From: Acinetobacter bohemicus ANC 3994
GTDB lineage: Bacteria > Pseudomonadota > Gammaproteobacteria > Pseudomonadales > Moraxellaceae
DNA length: 64,000 bases
NCBI RefSeq assembly: GCF_000367925.1
Contig: NZ_KB849170.1
Coordinates: forward strand, 1 to 64,000
Direction of reading: 5' to 3'
The position numbers and the translations under genes were made by a program. Below, piece after piece: positions 24,157 to 32,955 of the stretch. Within the stretch, counting starts at the first letter, position 1, and every line of letters begins with the position of its first letter. The notes under the pieces were generated by a model that saw only the letters and a program-made list of their open reading frames with translations, had not been told where the DNA came from and searched no databases.

Positions 24157-25202
24157 AATAAATACTCTTTCACTTTCCTATTTAAAGGCTTTTCAATATG
24201 TTTATATGATATAGCGCTTGCTATAATGGTAATCCCCAAAATAATGATTAATAACAATAAGCTATCTATATTTAATGAAAATTTAATGACGAAATGCTCT
24301 ATTATCTTAATCACCAACAAGTGAATTAAATAAAAACAAAAACTAATTTCACCCAACCAGACCATGTGTTTATTTGATAAAAACTGACCAATAGCTGTTT
24401 GTTTATCACCAATACTTGATAAAGAAAATGCCAGTATAATCAAAAACATTGGTATCCAATAATAAATAGAATATCGATAGCCAATATCTATATAATTATG
24501 AAAAATAAAAAATATTACAAAAACAAATAGGGAAAGAACTTCAATATTATATATGGGCTTATTCTTTTCAATAGAGTTCCTTTTTAATTTTAAATAAACT
24601 GAGAAAAGGATGATCCCCAAAAGAAAATCTGCAAACCGAATGAGTGGAGAAATATAAAGCCAATAATGTTTTTGACTATCTTCTAGAAAAACATTCATTA
24701 GTGTAATTAAAACAACAAATAGAACCGCAAAGAATATTTTTGTTTTTTCACTTAAAAATAAAACAAAAGGAAAAATGAGATAAAAAAACATTTCATTTGA
24801 TATGCTCCATGAGGGAGCATTTAATGAAAAGAAAATTTTCTCATTCGGGAAAAAACTTTGTACTAACAATATATTTTGTGCAACATACTTCCCACTTCCA
24901 CCTATTAAGCTACTTATAATTAAAGCTGCTAACATGGTGACAAAATGCATAGGATATATTCTTGCTATTCTAGAAATATAAAATTCTTTTTTGGTGATTT
25001 TTTTTTCTAAAATTTTATCTTCATAATTGTACGCAAGAATAAAGCCACTTAAAATAAAAAAGAAACTAACGCCAAGGAATCCTTCAGCAAAAATTGTTTC
25101 AAAGATATTTGCATAGTATTCACTACCTTTCAAAAAAGAAAGATGGCTGACAAAAACACAAAGTGCAAAAAAAAATCTTAATGATGTTAAAGGCTTAATC
25201 AT
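24153..25202 (-). CDS. Acyltransferase family 3 membrane protein
   Basis: A 349-aa integral membrane O-acyltransferase (acyltransferase 3 / OafA-like). The N-terminal IKPLTSLRFFFALCVFVSHLSF holds the conserved Arg and His, followed by GFLGVSFFFILSGFILAYNY and SRIARIYPMHFVTML, all family signatures. About ten hydrophobic helices are visible. It is expected to acetylate a sugar on the periplasmic side. The gene is clearly more AT-rich than the rest of the operon, with long A and T runs, a sign of recent acquisition. It overlaps the genes on both sides. Confidence 0.87.
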   Translation of the reverse strand: MIKPLTSLRFFFALCVFVSHLSFLKGSEYYANIFETIFAEGFLGVSFFFILSGFILAYNYEDKILEKKITKKEFYISRIARIYPMHFVTMLAALIISSLIGGSGKYVAQNILLVQSFFPNEKIFFSLNAPSWSISNEMFFYLIFPFVLFLSEKTKIFFAVLFVVLITLMNVFLEDSQKHYWLYISPLIRFADFLLGIILFSVYLKLKRNSIEKNKPIYNIEVLSLFVFVIFFIFHNYIDIGYRYSIYYWIPMFLIILAFSLSSIGDKQTAIGQFLSNKHMVWLGEISFCFYLIHLLVIKIIEHFVIKFSLNIDSLLLLIIILGITIIASAISYKHIEKPLNRKVKEYLL

Positions 25203-26059
25203 TATTCAATAAAACCTTTAATGATAGCTGGATTACCAACAACAATCGCTTTTTCTGGTACATCTTTAGTCACAACAGCTCCTGCACCCACCATTGCATA
25301 TTGACCGATTTTAATACCGGGTAAGATAGTGGCATTGGCACCAATACTTGCACCTTTCTCAATCACCGTTCTTAAAAATTCTTCTGGATATTGTTTAGAA
25401 CGTGGGTGTTTATCATTGGTAAACGTAACGTTGGGGCCTATAAACACATTATCCTGAATGGTAATACCATCCCAAATAAATACCCCCGATTTCACTGTCA
25501 CGTTATCGCCTAGCACAACATCATTTTCAATTAAGGTATGTGCGCAAATATTACAATTCTTGCCAATTTGAGCTTGCGCCAAGATCACACTATATTGCCA
25601 AATTCGGCTATCTTCACCAATTTGTGAACTGTGTACATCCGCTAAAGGATGGATATACGGTTTATGTGCTGCTTTAATAAAATCAGCATAATCACGGATG
25701 TAATCCGATTCATCATAGTGCTCACTAGCGAGAACCAGTAGTACACAATCCTCCGAAAAATCATGCATTTCATGCCAAATCATAGGAGGAATTTGCAATC
25801 CTTTATTAGGCTGATCAAGCCATACTTCTTCTTTTGCAAAACCATTATCCATCAACATCTTGCATTTCCCTTTAATGCAAAATGCGATTTGGTGTAGTTC
25901 TTTATGCGCATGAAACCCGCGAGGAACGTCAGGTTTTGCATCAAAAATATAATAAAGTCGTTTTAAATCAAAAGGAATATTTTTGCATGTTTCTGCAACG
26001 ACTAATCCGCCCCGTTGGTCACCTAAATTAGGTAATTCAATCCACTGTATCAAACTCAT
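25202..26059 (-). CDS. Fused dTDP-sugar 3,4-ketoisomerase / N-acyltransferase
   Basis: A two-domain enzyme of 285 aa. Residues 1-130 form a cupin of the FdtA/QdtA (WxcM-like) ketoisomerase family. It has RLYYIFDAKPDVPRGFHAHKELHQ, in which Arg47, His50 and His52 match the catalytic positions, and the family opener LGDQRGGLVV. Residues about 140-285 form a left-handed beta-helix acyltransferase with hexapeptide repeats (SRIWQYSVILAQAQIGKNC, VIEKGASIGANATILPGIKIG, GAGAVVTKDVPEKAIVVGNPA). It therefore joins steps 3 and 5 of dTDP-3-acylamino-3,6-dideoxyhexose synthesis in one chain. Which epimer (Fuc3N or Qui3N) is made cannot be fixed from sequence. Confidence 0.88.
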   Translation of the reverse strand: MSLIQWIELPNLGDQRGGLVVAETCKNIPFDLKRLYYIFDAKPDVPRGFHAHKELHQIAFCIKGKCKMLMDNGFAKEEVWLDQPNKGLQIPPMIWHEMHDFSEDCVLLVLASEHYDESDYIRDYADFIKAAHKPYIHPLADVHSSQIGEDSRIWQYSVILAQAQIGKNCNICAHTLIENDVVLGDNVTVKSGVFIWDGITIQDNVFIGPNVTFTNDKHPRSKQYPEEFLRTVIEKGASIGANATILPGIKIGQYAMVGAGAVVTKDVPEKAIVVGNPAIIKGFIE

Positions 26060-26061
26060 TT

Positions 26062-26934
26062 TTATTCACTTACCAATGATATTAAATATTGACCGTAATC
26101 ATTTTTACTCATGCTCTGACCAATTTCTAAAATTTGCTCCGCAGTTAACCAACCATTGTTAAAAGCAATTTCTTCTAAACAGGCCACTTTATAGCCTTGG
26201 CGTTTTTCAATGGTTTCAACAAACTGTGCCGCTTCGAGTAAACTTTCATGCGTACCCGTATCTAACCAAGCAAAGCCACGGCCCAATAATTCTACATTTA
26301 AGTCACCGCGCTCAAGATACATCTGATTCACCGTGGTAATTTCCAACTCACCACGATCTGAAGGTTTGACTTGTTTGGCAATTTGAATGACATCATTGTC
26401 ATAAAAATAAAGACCCGTTACCGCAAAATTAGACTTCGGATGTTTTGGCTTTTCTTCAAGGGAAATCGCACACTTATTTTGATCAAACTCAACCACACCA
26501 AAACGTTCAGGGTCTTTGACTTGATAACCAAATACCGTTGCACCTTTTTCACGTGCAATCGCTTGTTTCAGCATAGGCGTAAAGCCTTGACCATAAAAAA
26601 TATTATCGCCCAGCACTAAACAAACATTGCTCTGACCGATAAAATCTTCACCAATAATAAATGCCTGTGCTAAGCCATCTGGACTTGGCTGTACCGCATA
26701 AGTCAGCTCAATACCAAACAGTGAGCCATCCCCCAATAAGCGTTTAAAACTGTCAACATCTTCGGGTGTAGTAATAATGAGAACTTCACGAATACCCGCC
26801 AACATCAAAACTGACAAAGGATAATAAATCATGGGCTTATCATAAATTGGCAACAACTGCTTTGATACGCCTTTGGTAATTGGGTACAAGCGTGTTCCAG
26901 AACCACCTGCGAGAATAATCCCCTTTGTATTCAT
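26062..26934 (-). CDS. rmlA: Glucose-1-phosphate thymidylyltransferase
   Basis: Makes dTDP-glucose from glucose-1-phosphate and dTTP. The signature KGIILAGGSGTRLYPITKGVSKQLLPIYDKPM lies at the N-terminus, with catalytic Lys in KQLLPI. Further family blocks are LGDNIFYGQGF, the second metal site region EEKPKHPKSNFAVTGLYFYDN, and the C-terminal AWLDTGTHESLLEAAQF. Its 290-aa length is standard. It overlaps rmlB by 4 bp. There is no rmlC or rmlD in the operon, so the product does not go to rhamnose here. Confidence 0.95.
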   Translation of the reverse strand: MNTKGIILAGGSGTRLYPITKGVSKQLLPIYDKPMIYYPLSVLMLAGIREVLIITTPEDVDSFKRLLGDGSLFGIELTYAVQPSPDGLAQAFIIGEDFIGQSNVCLVLGDNIFYGQGFTPMLKQAIAREKGATVFGYQVKDPERFGVVEFDQNKCAISLEEKPKHPKSNFAVTGLYFYDNDVIQIAKQVKPSDRGELEITTVNQMYLERGDLNVELLGRGFAWLDTGTHESLLEAAQFVETIEKRQGYKVACLEEIAFNNGWLTAEQILEIGQSMSKNDYGQYLISLVSE

Positions 26935-27992
26935 GATTGATCTACTCCTAGTCTCTCGCGTTGATAGCTGCCATCTTGAACTCTACGGCACCAGTCTAAA
27001 TGACTCAAATACCATTCTACAGTTTGACGAATACCCGTTTCAAAAGATTCTTGCGGCACCCAGCCCAGTTCATTTTTTATTTTACTCGCATCAATCGCAT
27101 AGCGATGATCATGACCGGGACGATCTTGAACAAAAGTAATTAAAGATGCATAAGACTGTTGATCACTTCGTGGTTGAAGTTCATCTAATAGTTGGCAAAT
27201 GGTTCTGACGACTTCAATATTCTGTTTTTCATTATGACCGCCAATATTATAGGTTTCCCCAACCTGACCTTGGGTCACTACCGTATATAAGGCACGGGCA
27301 TGGTCTTGGACAAATAACCAATCACGCACTTGCTGACCATTGCCATAAATGGGCAAAGCCTTACCTTCAAGTGCATTCAAAATGACCAGAGGAATCAGTT
27401 TTTCTGGAAAATGATATGGTCCATAATTATTGGAACAATTGGTCACCATCGTCGGTAAACCATAAGTTCTATGCCATGCCCGAACCAGATGATCCGAACT
27501 CGCTTTACTAGCAGAATAAGGTGAACTCGGTTCGTATGGCGTTTTTTCTGTAAATAAATCTGTGGTTCCCTCTAAATCGCCATAAACTTCATCTGTAGAG
27601 ATATGGTGAAAACGGAAACTCTTTTGTTTATCTGCATCTAAGGCTAGCCAATATTTTCGGACTGCTTCCAAAAGGGTATAAGTTCCGACAATATTGGTCT
27701 GAATAAATGCTGCTGGACCATCAATCGAACGGTCAACATGCGATTCAGCTGCTAAGTGCATCACAACATCAGGTTGAAAATCTTGTATCGCTCGATCTAA
27801 AGCCACAGCGTCACAAATATCAATCTGATTAAAATAATAGCGTGAACTTTGCTCAATTTCAGCCAAAGATTCTAAATTACCCGCATAGGTCAATTTATCA
27901 ATATTCAGTACTTCATTTTGAGTATTTTGAATAATATATCGAATAACCGCAGAACCAATGAAGCCTGCGCCGCCAGTGATTAAATACTTCAT
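26931..27992 (-). CDS. rmlB: dTDP-glucose 4,6-dehydratase
   Basis: Makes dTDP-4-keto-6-deoxyglucose, the branch point for deoxy and amino sugars. The NAD-binding Rossmann motif GGAGFIGS is at residues 7-14. The catalytic Thr-Asp-Glu is in HISTDEVYGDL and the Tyr/Lys pair in YSASKASSDHLVRAW, with further family blocks NCSNNYGPYHFPEKLIPL and VRDWLFVQDHARAL. Length is 353 aa, as usual. It is the first gene of the minus-strand operon. Its promoter must lie in the 273-bp gap before the divergent GT25 gene. Confidence 0.96.
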   Translation of the reverse strand: MKYLITGGAGFIGSAVIRYIIQNTQNEVLNIDKLTYAGNLESLAEIEQSSRYYFNQIDICDAVALDRAIQDFQPDVVMHLAAESHVDRSIDGPAAFIQTNIVGTYTLLEAVRKYWLALDADKQKSFRFHHISTDEVYGDLEGTTDLFTEKTPYEPSSPYSASKASSDHLVRAWHRTYGLPTMVTNCSNNYGPYHFPEKLIPLVILNALEGKALPIYGNGQQVRDWLFVQDHARALYTVVTQGQVGETYNIGGHNEKQNIEVVRTICQLLDELQPRSDQQSYASLITFVQDRPGHDHRYAIDASKIKNELGWVPQESFETGIRQTVEWYLSHLDWCRRVQDGSYQRERLGVDQS

Positions 27993-28265
27993 ATGTTCTT
28001 TACTGACCCTAATATTTATAACAATTATATTTAATTAACGCTAAGGACTGCATTCTATTACGTTTCATTCTTTGTTCCTACCCAATTGTAGGAGATATAT
28101 CAGCCATAAAGATCAATCAAAAGTTATCAATGTACAAAAATATTATTCCCAATAACCACTCATTGAATAAATAAAATCAAAAGCTTCGTTGCTGGCTATT
28201 TTGTTTAATTTTAAGTGCAAAGCTTATAGAATAGCAGTTGCTATCATTATGTTTTGAATATTTAC

Positions 28266-29111
28266 ATGAAAAAAATCTTAATCTTATGCGTGTCTTTAAA
28301 AGATAGTGAAACACGAAGAGAAACGATTAAAAGTCAAATTAGACACTTACAGAAAAATATACTAGATATTCAAATTGATTTCGATTTTTTTGATGCTGTG
28401 TATGGGAAAAATCTTCCAGCAGAATACCTTTCATTTATTGATCTGCGTCGTGAATTTTCAGGCTTGTGTGATCATGCTTTAGGTCCGAGTGAAATTGGTT
28501 GCTTCCTGAGCCACATGATTCTATGGCAACGTCATGCACAAGGAGACTATGCGCAATATGATCGCATCATTATTCTTGAAGATGATGTGATTTTTAATTT
28601 TAATCAAATTCATGAAAAACTGATTTCACTCATTGAAACCCATCCCTCTTTTGCATTCTTAGGCGGTCATTCACAACCCTCTAGACGCCGAATTCGAGGT
28701 TATACCAGTCAAGACCAATTGTATTTTAATATGAGTGGTCCTAAAGACCTGTATACCGCTACTTTTGCGTACTCACTCACCAGAGAACAAGCCCGTATAT
28801 TTGTTGAGAAACAAATCAAGCGTTTAACCTATATCGATGACTGGAAATATTTATTACAAAAACACAATACTGTGCCATTTTATTTTTGTTTTGAACATGA
28901 TGATGAAATTCCGAGTTCAATTGCATCCGATCGCCAGAATTTTATGAAAAAGCCCAATCGGTTTAAAAAAAATTATCGAAAGATTCGTAATGACCTCGTT
29001 TCTCGTATTATTTCTTTATTTTTATTTAAAAAAATTATTCGTCTTTCTGCTTTTATCGCAGCAAATAAAAATAGCTTAAATACCCCGATCCACGATCAGA
29101 ATAAGGATTAA
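28266..29111 (+). CDS. Family 25 glycosyltransferase (LOS biosynthesis)
   Basis: A 281-aa GT25 enzyme of the LPS/LOS type (Lgt/LpsA-like). It shows LILCVSLKDSETRRETI at the N-terminus, the LGPSEIGCFLSHMILWQRH block that defines the family, and the metal-binding Glu-Asp-Asp in IIILEDDVIFN. A small hydrophobic, basic C-terminus may touch the membrane. The frame opens upstream with a TTG at 28254, but the ATG at 28266 is the better start. It is the first gene of the plus-strand block of the outer-core locus and is 2 bp from the next gene. Confidence 0.88.
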   Translation: MKKILILCVSLKDSETRRETIKSQIRHLQKNILDIQIDFDFFDAVYGKNLPAEYLSFIDLRREFSGLCDHALGPSEIGCFLSHMILWQRHAQGDYAQYDRIIILEDDVIFNFNQIHEKLISLIETHPSFAFLGGHSQPSRRRIRGYTSQDQLYFNMSGPKDLYTATFAYSLTREQARIFVEKQIKRLTYIDDWKYLLQKHNTVPFYFCFEHDDEIPSSIASDRQNFMKKPNRFKKNYRKIRNDLVSRIISLFLFKKIIRLSAFIAANKNSLNTPIHDQNKD

Positions 29112-29113
29112 AA

Positions 29114-30220
29114 ATGAAAAAGTATCTTTTTATTCAAGATCATTTATATGGTGGCGGTGCAGAACAAATATGTATTGATACTGCTGTTGCGCTTAAAGAA
29201 AAAGGCCATGATGTGACTGTATTGTTATTAGATTCAAACAATATACGCACAGCCTATCCTGAAGACTTGAATCTAATCAAATTCGATATAGCACCGGCTT
29301 TCATGCAAGGCAGTATCAAGAAAAATAAGTTAAAAAGTGTTCCTTTAGAGCAACAAGCTGAACTGACGCAAATCATTAATGACTTAGCACCAGATACTGT
29401 TATTGCGGGTCATTCACATGCTTTTTGGTTAGCACCGATTCTGACGGGGAATGTTTGGTTTTGGGTACATGGTGATTCATTAGGTTTAGTACGCAAACAA
29501 AATTTAGGTTTCTTTAAATATTTAGAAGCGCTGAAGAAGTTTATGCAATGTAAAAAAGCCTGTAATTATCTATTTAAAGGCAAGCAGCTTATTGTTGTTA
29601 ATCAAGATATTAAAAATCTTATTCAACAGCATATTCAAGAGGCTACAGTCAAAGTCATTCATAATGGTATTGATGTCAAACGACTCAAAAGCAATTTACC
29701 AGATGATGAAAGCATCATGATAAAAAAATGGGATGCAATTTTTGTCGGGCGTTTATCTGAAGAAAAACAACCCGATGTGGCAATAAAAGCTTTTGCTGAA
29801 AGTGGTCTAACTGGACGTATGGCGATTGTCGGTGATGGCCCATTGTTAGATGAATTAATTCACCTTGCGGAAACCTTAGGATTGACTAAACGTGTTGATT
29901 TTTTAGGCTGGCAAGATCAACCCAATCGTTTTATTCAACAGAGCCATTGCTTAGTTTTACCTTCTCGTACCGAAGGTTCACCGCTCATTGTTGCAGAGTC
30001 CCTTATTTTAAATGTTCCTGTTGTTGCTTTTAATTGCTGTGAAGGCGTAGAACACCAACTTTCATCAGGCGAACTTGCTCAAGGTCTAGTGGCTTTAAAT
30101 GATATGCAAGCTTTATCTCAACGACTTTATCAAGTGGTTACCCATCCCTATGTAATTCGAGAACAAGACATACAACGCTTAAATATCTCAGAAATGGTGA
30201 AAGCCATTGAAGAATTATAA
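29114..30220 (+). CDS. Family 4 glycosyltransferase
   Basis: A 368-aa GT-B enzyme. The N-terminal acceptor half begins LFIQDHLYGGGAEQICIDTA. The donor half has VKVIHNGIDVKRLKS, AIFVGRLSEEKQPDVAIKAF and the EX7E motif in PSRTEGSPLIVAESLILNVPVVAF. It is a cytoplasmic sugar transferase in outer-core assembly. It follows the GT25 gene by 2 bp, indicating co-transcription. Linkage and sugar are unknown. Confidence 0.9.
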   Translation: MKKYLFIQDHLYGGGAEQICIDTAVALKEKGHDVTVLLLDSNNIRTAYPEDLNLIKFDIAPAFMQGSIKKNKLKSVPLEQQAELTQIINDLAPDTVIAGHSHAFWLAPILTGNVWFWVHGDSLGLVRKQNLGFFKYLEALKKFMQCKKACNYLFKGKQLIVVNQDIKNLIQQHIQEATVKVIHNGIDVKRLKSNLPDDESIMIKKWDAIFVGRLSEEKQPDVAIKAFAESGLTGRMAIVGDGPLLDELIHLAETLGLTKRVDFLGWQDQPNRFIQQSHCLVLPSRTEGSPLIVAESLILNVPVVAFNCCEGVEHQLSSGELAQGLVALNDMQALSQRLYQVVTHPYVIREQDIQRLNISEMVKAIEEL

Positions 30221-30256
30221 GCCCCACTATTTAAACTTTGATTTGAGCAAATCATC

Positions 30257-31147
30257 ATGTCCATCTCTCGTATAATTCTCAAAAAATGGTACAAACACCA
30301 GCAAAACCAACAGAGCAAAAAGTTTGATTCACATTGGTATATTCGTTTTGGTTGGCTAGATGAACCGCTGCATAACCAAGATCAATTAAAAGACCTATTT
30401 GAAATCCATTCGCCTAAAAAGTTCACTTTTGCGGACTGTTTTTATGTAGAAAATCAGGGGCGTCATTTTATTTTTTTTGAAGAAGTCGATGACCAGCATC
30501 CTGTTGGTTTTTTATCGGTTTTAGAAATCTTTAAAGATGGTCGCTCTACCGAACCACAAACCATCTTAAAACTGGATTATCACTTATCTTATCCATGTGT
30601 TTTTAAAGTTGAAAATGACTGGTATATGATTCCTGAAAGCAGTGCCAATAAAACGGTTGAACTCTGGAAATGTACAGATTTTCCGACTCAATGGGAAAAA
30701 CATTCCAACCTTTTAGAAGGCATTGAAGCGGTTGATACCACACCTTTTTATCATGATGGCATGTGGTATTTATTTACCTCTACACGTCGCAACTGCAAGA
30801 AGTTTGGTGATCGCTTAGATTTATTCTTTACTGAAGATATTCTAAATCCCAACTGGCAAGAACACCCGCAAAATCCTGTATGTAAAGGACAACAACAGTT
30901 CCGTATGGCGGGTAAACCATTTATGTACCAAAATAAATTGGTTCGTCCTAGCCAAGACTCATTAAAACGTTATGGTGGTAACATTGAGCTTAAAGAAATT
31001 ACCCGATTAGGCCCAAGCGAATATCATGAACAATTATTGGAAGTGGTTGTCCCGCATTGGAATAATGCCGATGATGGTTGCCATACCATCAATGCAGAAC
31101 CTGACTTTGTGGTGCTTGATGCGATTCGCTTGTCCCCTAAAGCATAA
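30257..31147 (+). CDS. Beta-propeller 'ghy' protein (GINT1 N-terminal-like)
   Basis: A 296-aa soluble protein with repeated propeller-like blades: KFTFADCFYVENQGRHFIFFEEVD, YPCVFKVENDWYMIPESSANKTVELWKC, DTTPFYHDGMWYLFTSTR and RMAGKPFMYQNKLVRPSQDS. These match the GH43-like five-bladed domain found in the N-terminus of glucosamine inositolphosphorylceramide transferase and in many bacterial polysaccharide loci. The outer-core locus nomenclature for A. baumannii calls a gene of this type ghy, as I recall. Hydrolase, transferase or sugar-binding function is not settled. It is the last gene of the plus-strand block and its stop codon abuts the stop of the convergent gene. Confidence 0.75.
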   Translation: MSISRIILKKWYKHQQNQQSKKFDSHWYIRFGWLDEPLHNQDQLKDLFEIHSPKKFTFADCFYVENQGRHFIFFEEVDDQHPVGFLSVLEIFKDGRSTEPQTILKLDYHLSYPCVFKVENDWYMIPESSANKTVELWKCTDFPTQWEKHSNLLEGIEAVDTTPFYHDGMWYLFTSTRRNCKKFGDRLDLFFTEDILNPNWQEHPQNPVCKGQQQFRMAGKPFMYQNKLVRPSQDSLKRYGGNIELKEITRLGPSEYHEQLLEVVVPHWNNADDGCHTINAEPDFVVLDAIRLSPKA

Positions 31148-32182
31148 TTATGAAGACAGCAAATGCTGATAAATCTGTAGTGTTTGCTGTGTCATTGCTT
31201 CAACCGTCAACTCCGCTTTAGCACGGGAAAATAAAGGCTGAAAATCCAATTGAGATGTTTGATTCAGTGCATTTTCAATAGCAGCTTTTAAACCTTGCGC
31301 ATCCCCAATATCGGCTAAATACACATCAGGCAACCATTCAATAACACCATTGACTTTGGTCGACGCCATGACTTTATCGCTTTGCAGCGCTTCCACCATG
31401 ACCAAAGGGAAACCTTCCCGATCTGAAGACAACACCACAACATGGGCAAGTTGCAGTAAATCACGTGCATCGGTTCTAAAACCCAAAAATGCGACCCGAT
31501 CTTGCATCTGTTGTTGCTTCACTTGTGCTTCAAGCGCTTGGCGCAATGAACCATCACCCACAATCCATAGATTTGCATCAATTTTCTGCATCGCTTGAAG
31601 CAGTAAAGCAATATTCTTCACTGGTTCTAAGCGACCTATACACATCACTATTTTTTTTGTTGAATCTAGACTTGGAAATTGTTGATCAATGCTGTGTTTT
31701 AGCTTTTGCTTTGCATCTATAGACAATGTGCTTTGCGGATACACACCATTATAAACAATATGCGCTTTGGCTTCTGGAATCCCCTGTGTCAGTGCTTTAC
31801 TCACAGCAATCACGGCATCGCCAACCAAATACGCAGATTTATTCTTTTTGGTGCCATGCACCGTGGTCACAATTTTCACATCAGCTAAAAACGGACGAAT
31901 TCTTGCAACCAGTTCCGACGCTTTACCTGCTTGGCTATGGAGAATCTGGGGCTGAATAGTTTTAATCAACTTTACAAGTTGCCACAACAACATGATATTC
32001 CAACGACTGCGCGCAAAATCAACAGCATGAAAAATCACCTGCGGATTAAATTTGTCTGCATAACATGGGTGCGCAATCATATGCACCTCATTGGATAAAG
32101 AGAGTTCATTCACAAGGTTAAATGTATGTTGTTCTAAGCCTCCAACACCTCCACTGGTTGCTAAAACTTGAACGATCTTCAT
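31148..32182 (-). CDS. Family 4 glycosyltransferase
   Basis: A 344-aa GT-B enzyme with VLATSGGVGGLEQHTFNLVNEL at the N-terminus, KIVMCIGRLEPVKNIALLLQAM in the donor half, and the EX7E motif in SSDREGFPLVMVEALQSDK. It is last in the right-hand minus-strand block and overlaps the GT2 gene by 4 bp. The role is adding a sugar to the LOS outer core; linkage is unknown. Confidence 0.9.
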   Translation of the reverse strand: MKIVQVLATSGGVGGLEQHTFNLVNELSLSNEVHMIAHPCYADKFNPQVIFHAVDFARSRWNIMLLWQLVKLIKTIQPQILHSQAGKASELVARIRPFLADVKIVTTVHGTKKNKSAYLVGDAVIAVSKALTQGIPEAKAHIVYNGVYPQSTLSIDAKQKLKHSIDQQFPSLDSTKKIVMCIGRLEPVKNIALLLQAMQKIDANLWIVGDGSLRQALEAQVKQQQMQDRVAFLGFRTDARDLLQLAHVVVLSSDREGFPLVMVEALQSDKVMASTKVNGVIEWLPDVYLADIGDAQGLKAAIENALNQTSQLDFQPLFSRAKAELTVEAMTQQTLQIYQHLLSS

Positions 32183-32955
32183 ACATCATCTCGTTTATGC
32201 TTATTCGCTTGTAAATGCTGTTCAAATAACTTGGCTTCTTTTAAAAAAGCATAAAAAGCATTGATCATACTATTTACAAAACCACGCCAACCATTCAAAC
32301 AACTACGTCGAATAAAATACGACTTTAAGAAGGTGACAGGCATCACCAAAGTTAATTTTAATACACTTGGTTTTTTACCTTTCTGAAATTTTTCAGCGGC
32401 TTTTAAGTTGGAGTATTGGTTATTTTTTTCAACTTTGACAAAAATACTCGACTCACCATAGTGATAAATATCACCGTTGGCGCGAACACTTATCCCGTCA
32501 ATAATCACATTTTCATGCACTTTATTTGCAAGATCATACTGTCCTTTACTTTTACGAAAAAAACGGACTTTGGCATGTTTTTTCGTATGCTTACTATTCG
32601 GTACAGCTAAAAACACATCATTAATCGGGGTAATTAAGGCATCAATATGATTGGCTTGAATGGTGGCTGCAATCTCTTGTTTTAACTCATCAGATAAAAC
32701 TTCATCACCATCTAAATTCAGCACCCACGCTTGCTGACATTGTGCCAAAGCGAGACTTTTTTGTGCTGCATAACCTTGCCAATCTTGATGGCTAATGCGT
32801 ACATTTGCAAAGCTTTGGGCAATTTTATAGGTATCATCGGTACTGCCTGAATCTAAAATAATCACTTCTGCAAAATCGGCAACGCTGTTTAAAGTGTCTT
32901 CAAGCCAAGCCGCACAGTTCAAAGTGACGATATAAACACTACATGGAATACTCAT
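32179..32955 (-). CDS. Family 2 glycosyltransferase (LPS core type)
   Basis: A 258-aa GT-A enzyme resembling LPS-core glucosyltransferases of the WaaE/KdtX group. Visible motifs are CSVYIVTLNCAAWLEDTLNSV, VIILDSGSTDDT and the metal-binding LNLDGDEVLSDEL. The C-terminus (SYFIRRSCLNGWRGFVNSMINAFYAFLKEAKLFE) is amphipathic, suggesting membrane contact. Start and stop overlap its neighbours by 4 bp each. It is a good candidate for an early outer-core sugar addition. Confidence 0.88.
   Translation of the reverse strand: MSIPCSVYIVTLNCAAWLEDTLNSVADFAEVIILDSGSTDDTYKIAQSFANVRISHQDWQGYAAQKSLALAQCQQAWVLNLDGDEVLSDELKQEIAATIQANHIDALITPINDVFLAVPNSKHTKKHAKVRFFRKSKGQYDLANKVHENVIIDGISVRANGDIYHYGESSIFVKVEKNNQYSNLKAAEKFQKGKKPSVLKLTLVMPVTFLKSYFIRRSCLNGWRGFVNSMINAFYAFLKEAKLFEQHLQANKHKRDDV

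Noticed and set aside
26062..27992. rmlBA taken as a rhamnose pathway
   Set aside because: rmlC and rmlD are absent, and an isomerase-acyltransferase and C3 aminotransferase follow in the operon.
27993..28265. JUMPStart/ops element before the LOS genes
   Set aside because: The conserved GGCGGTAG core is not found in the divergent promoter gap.
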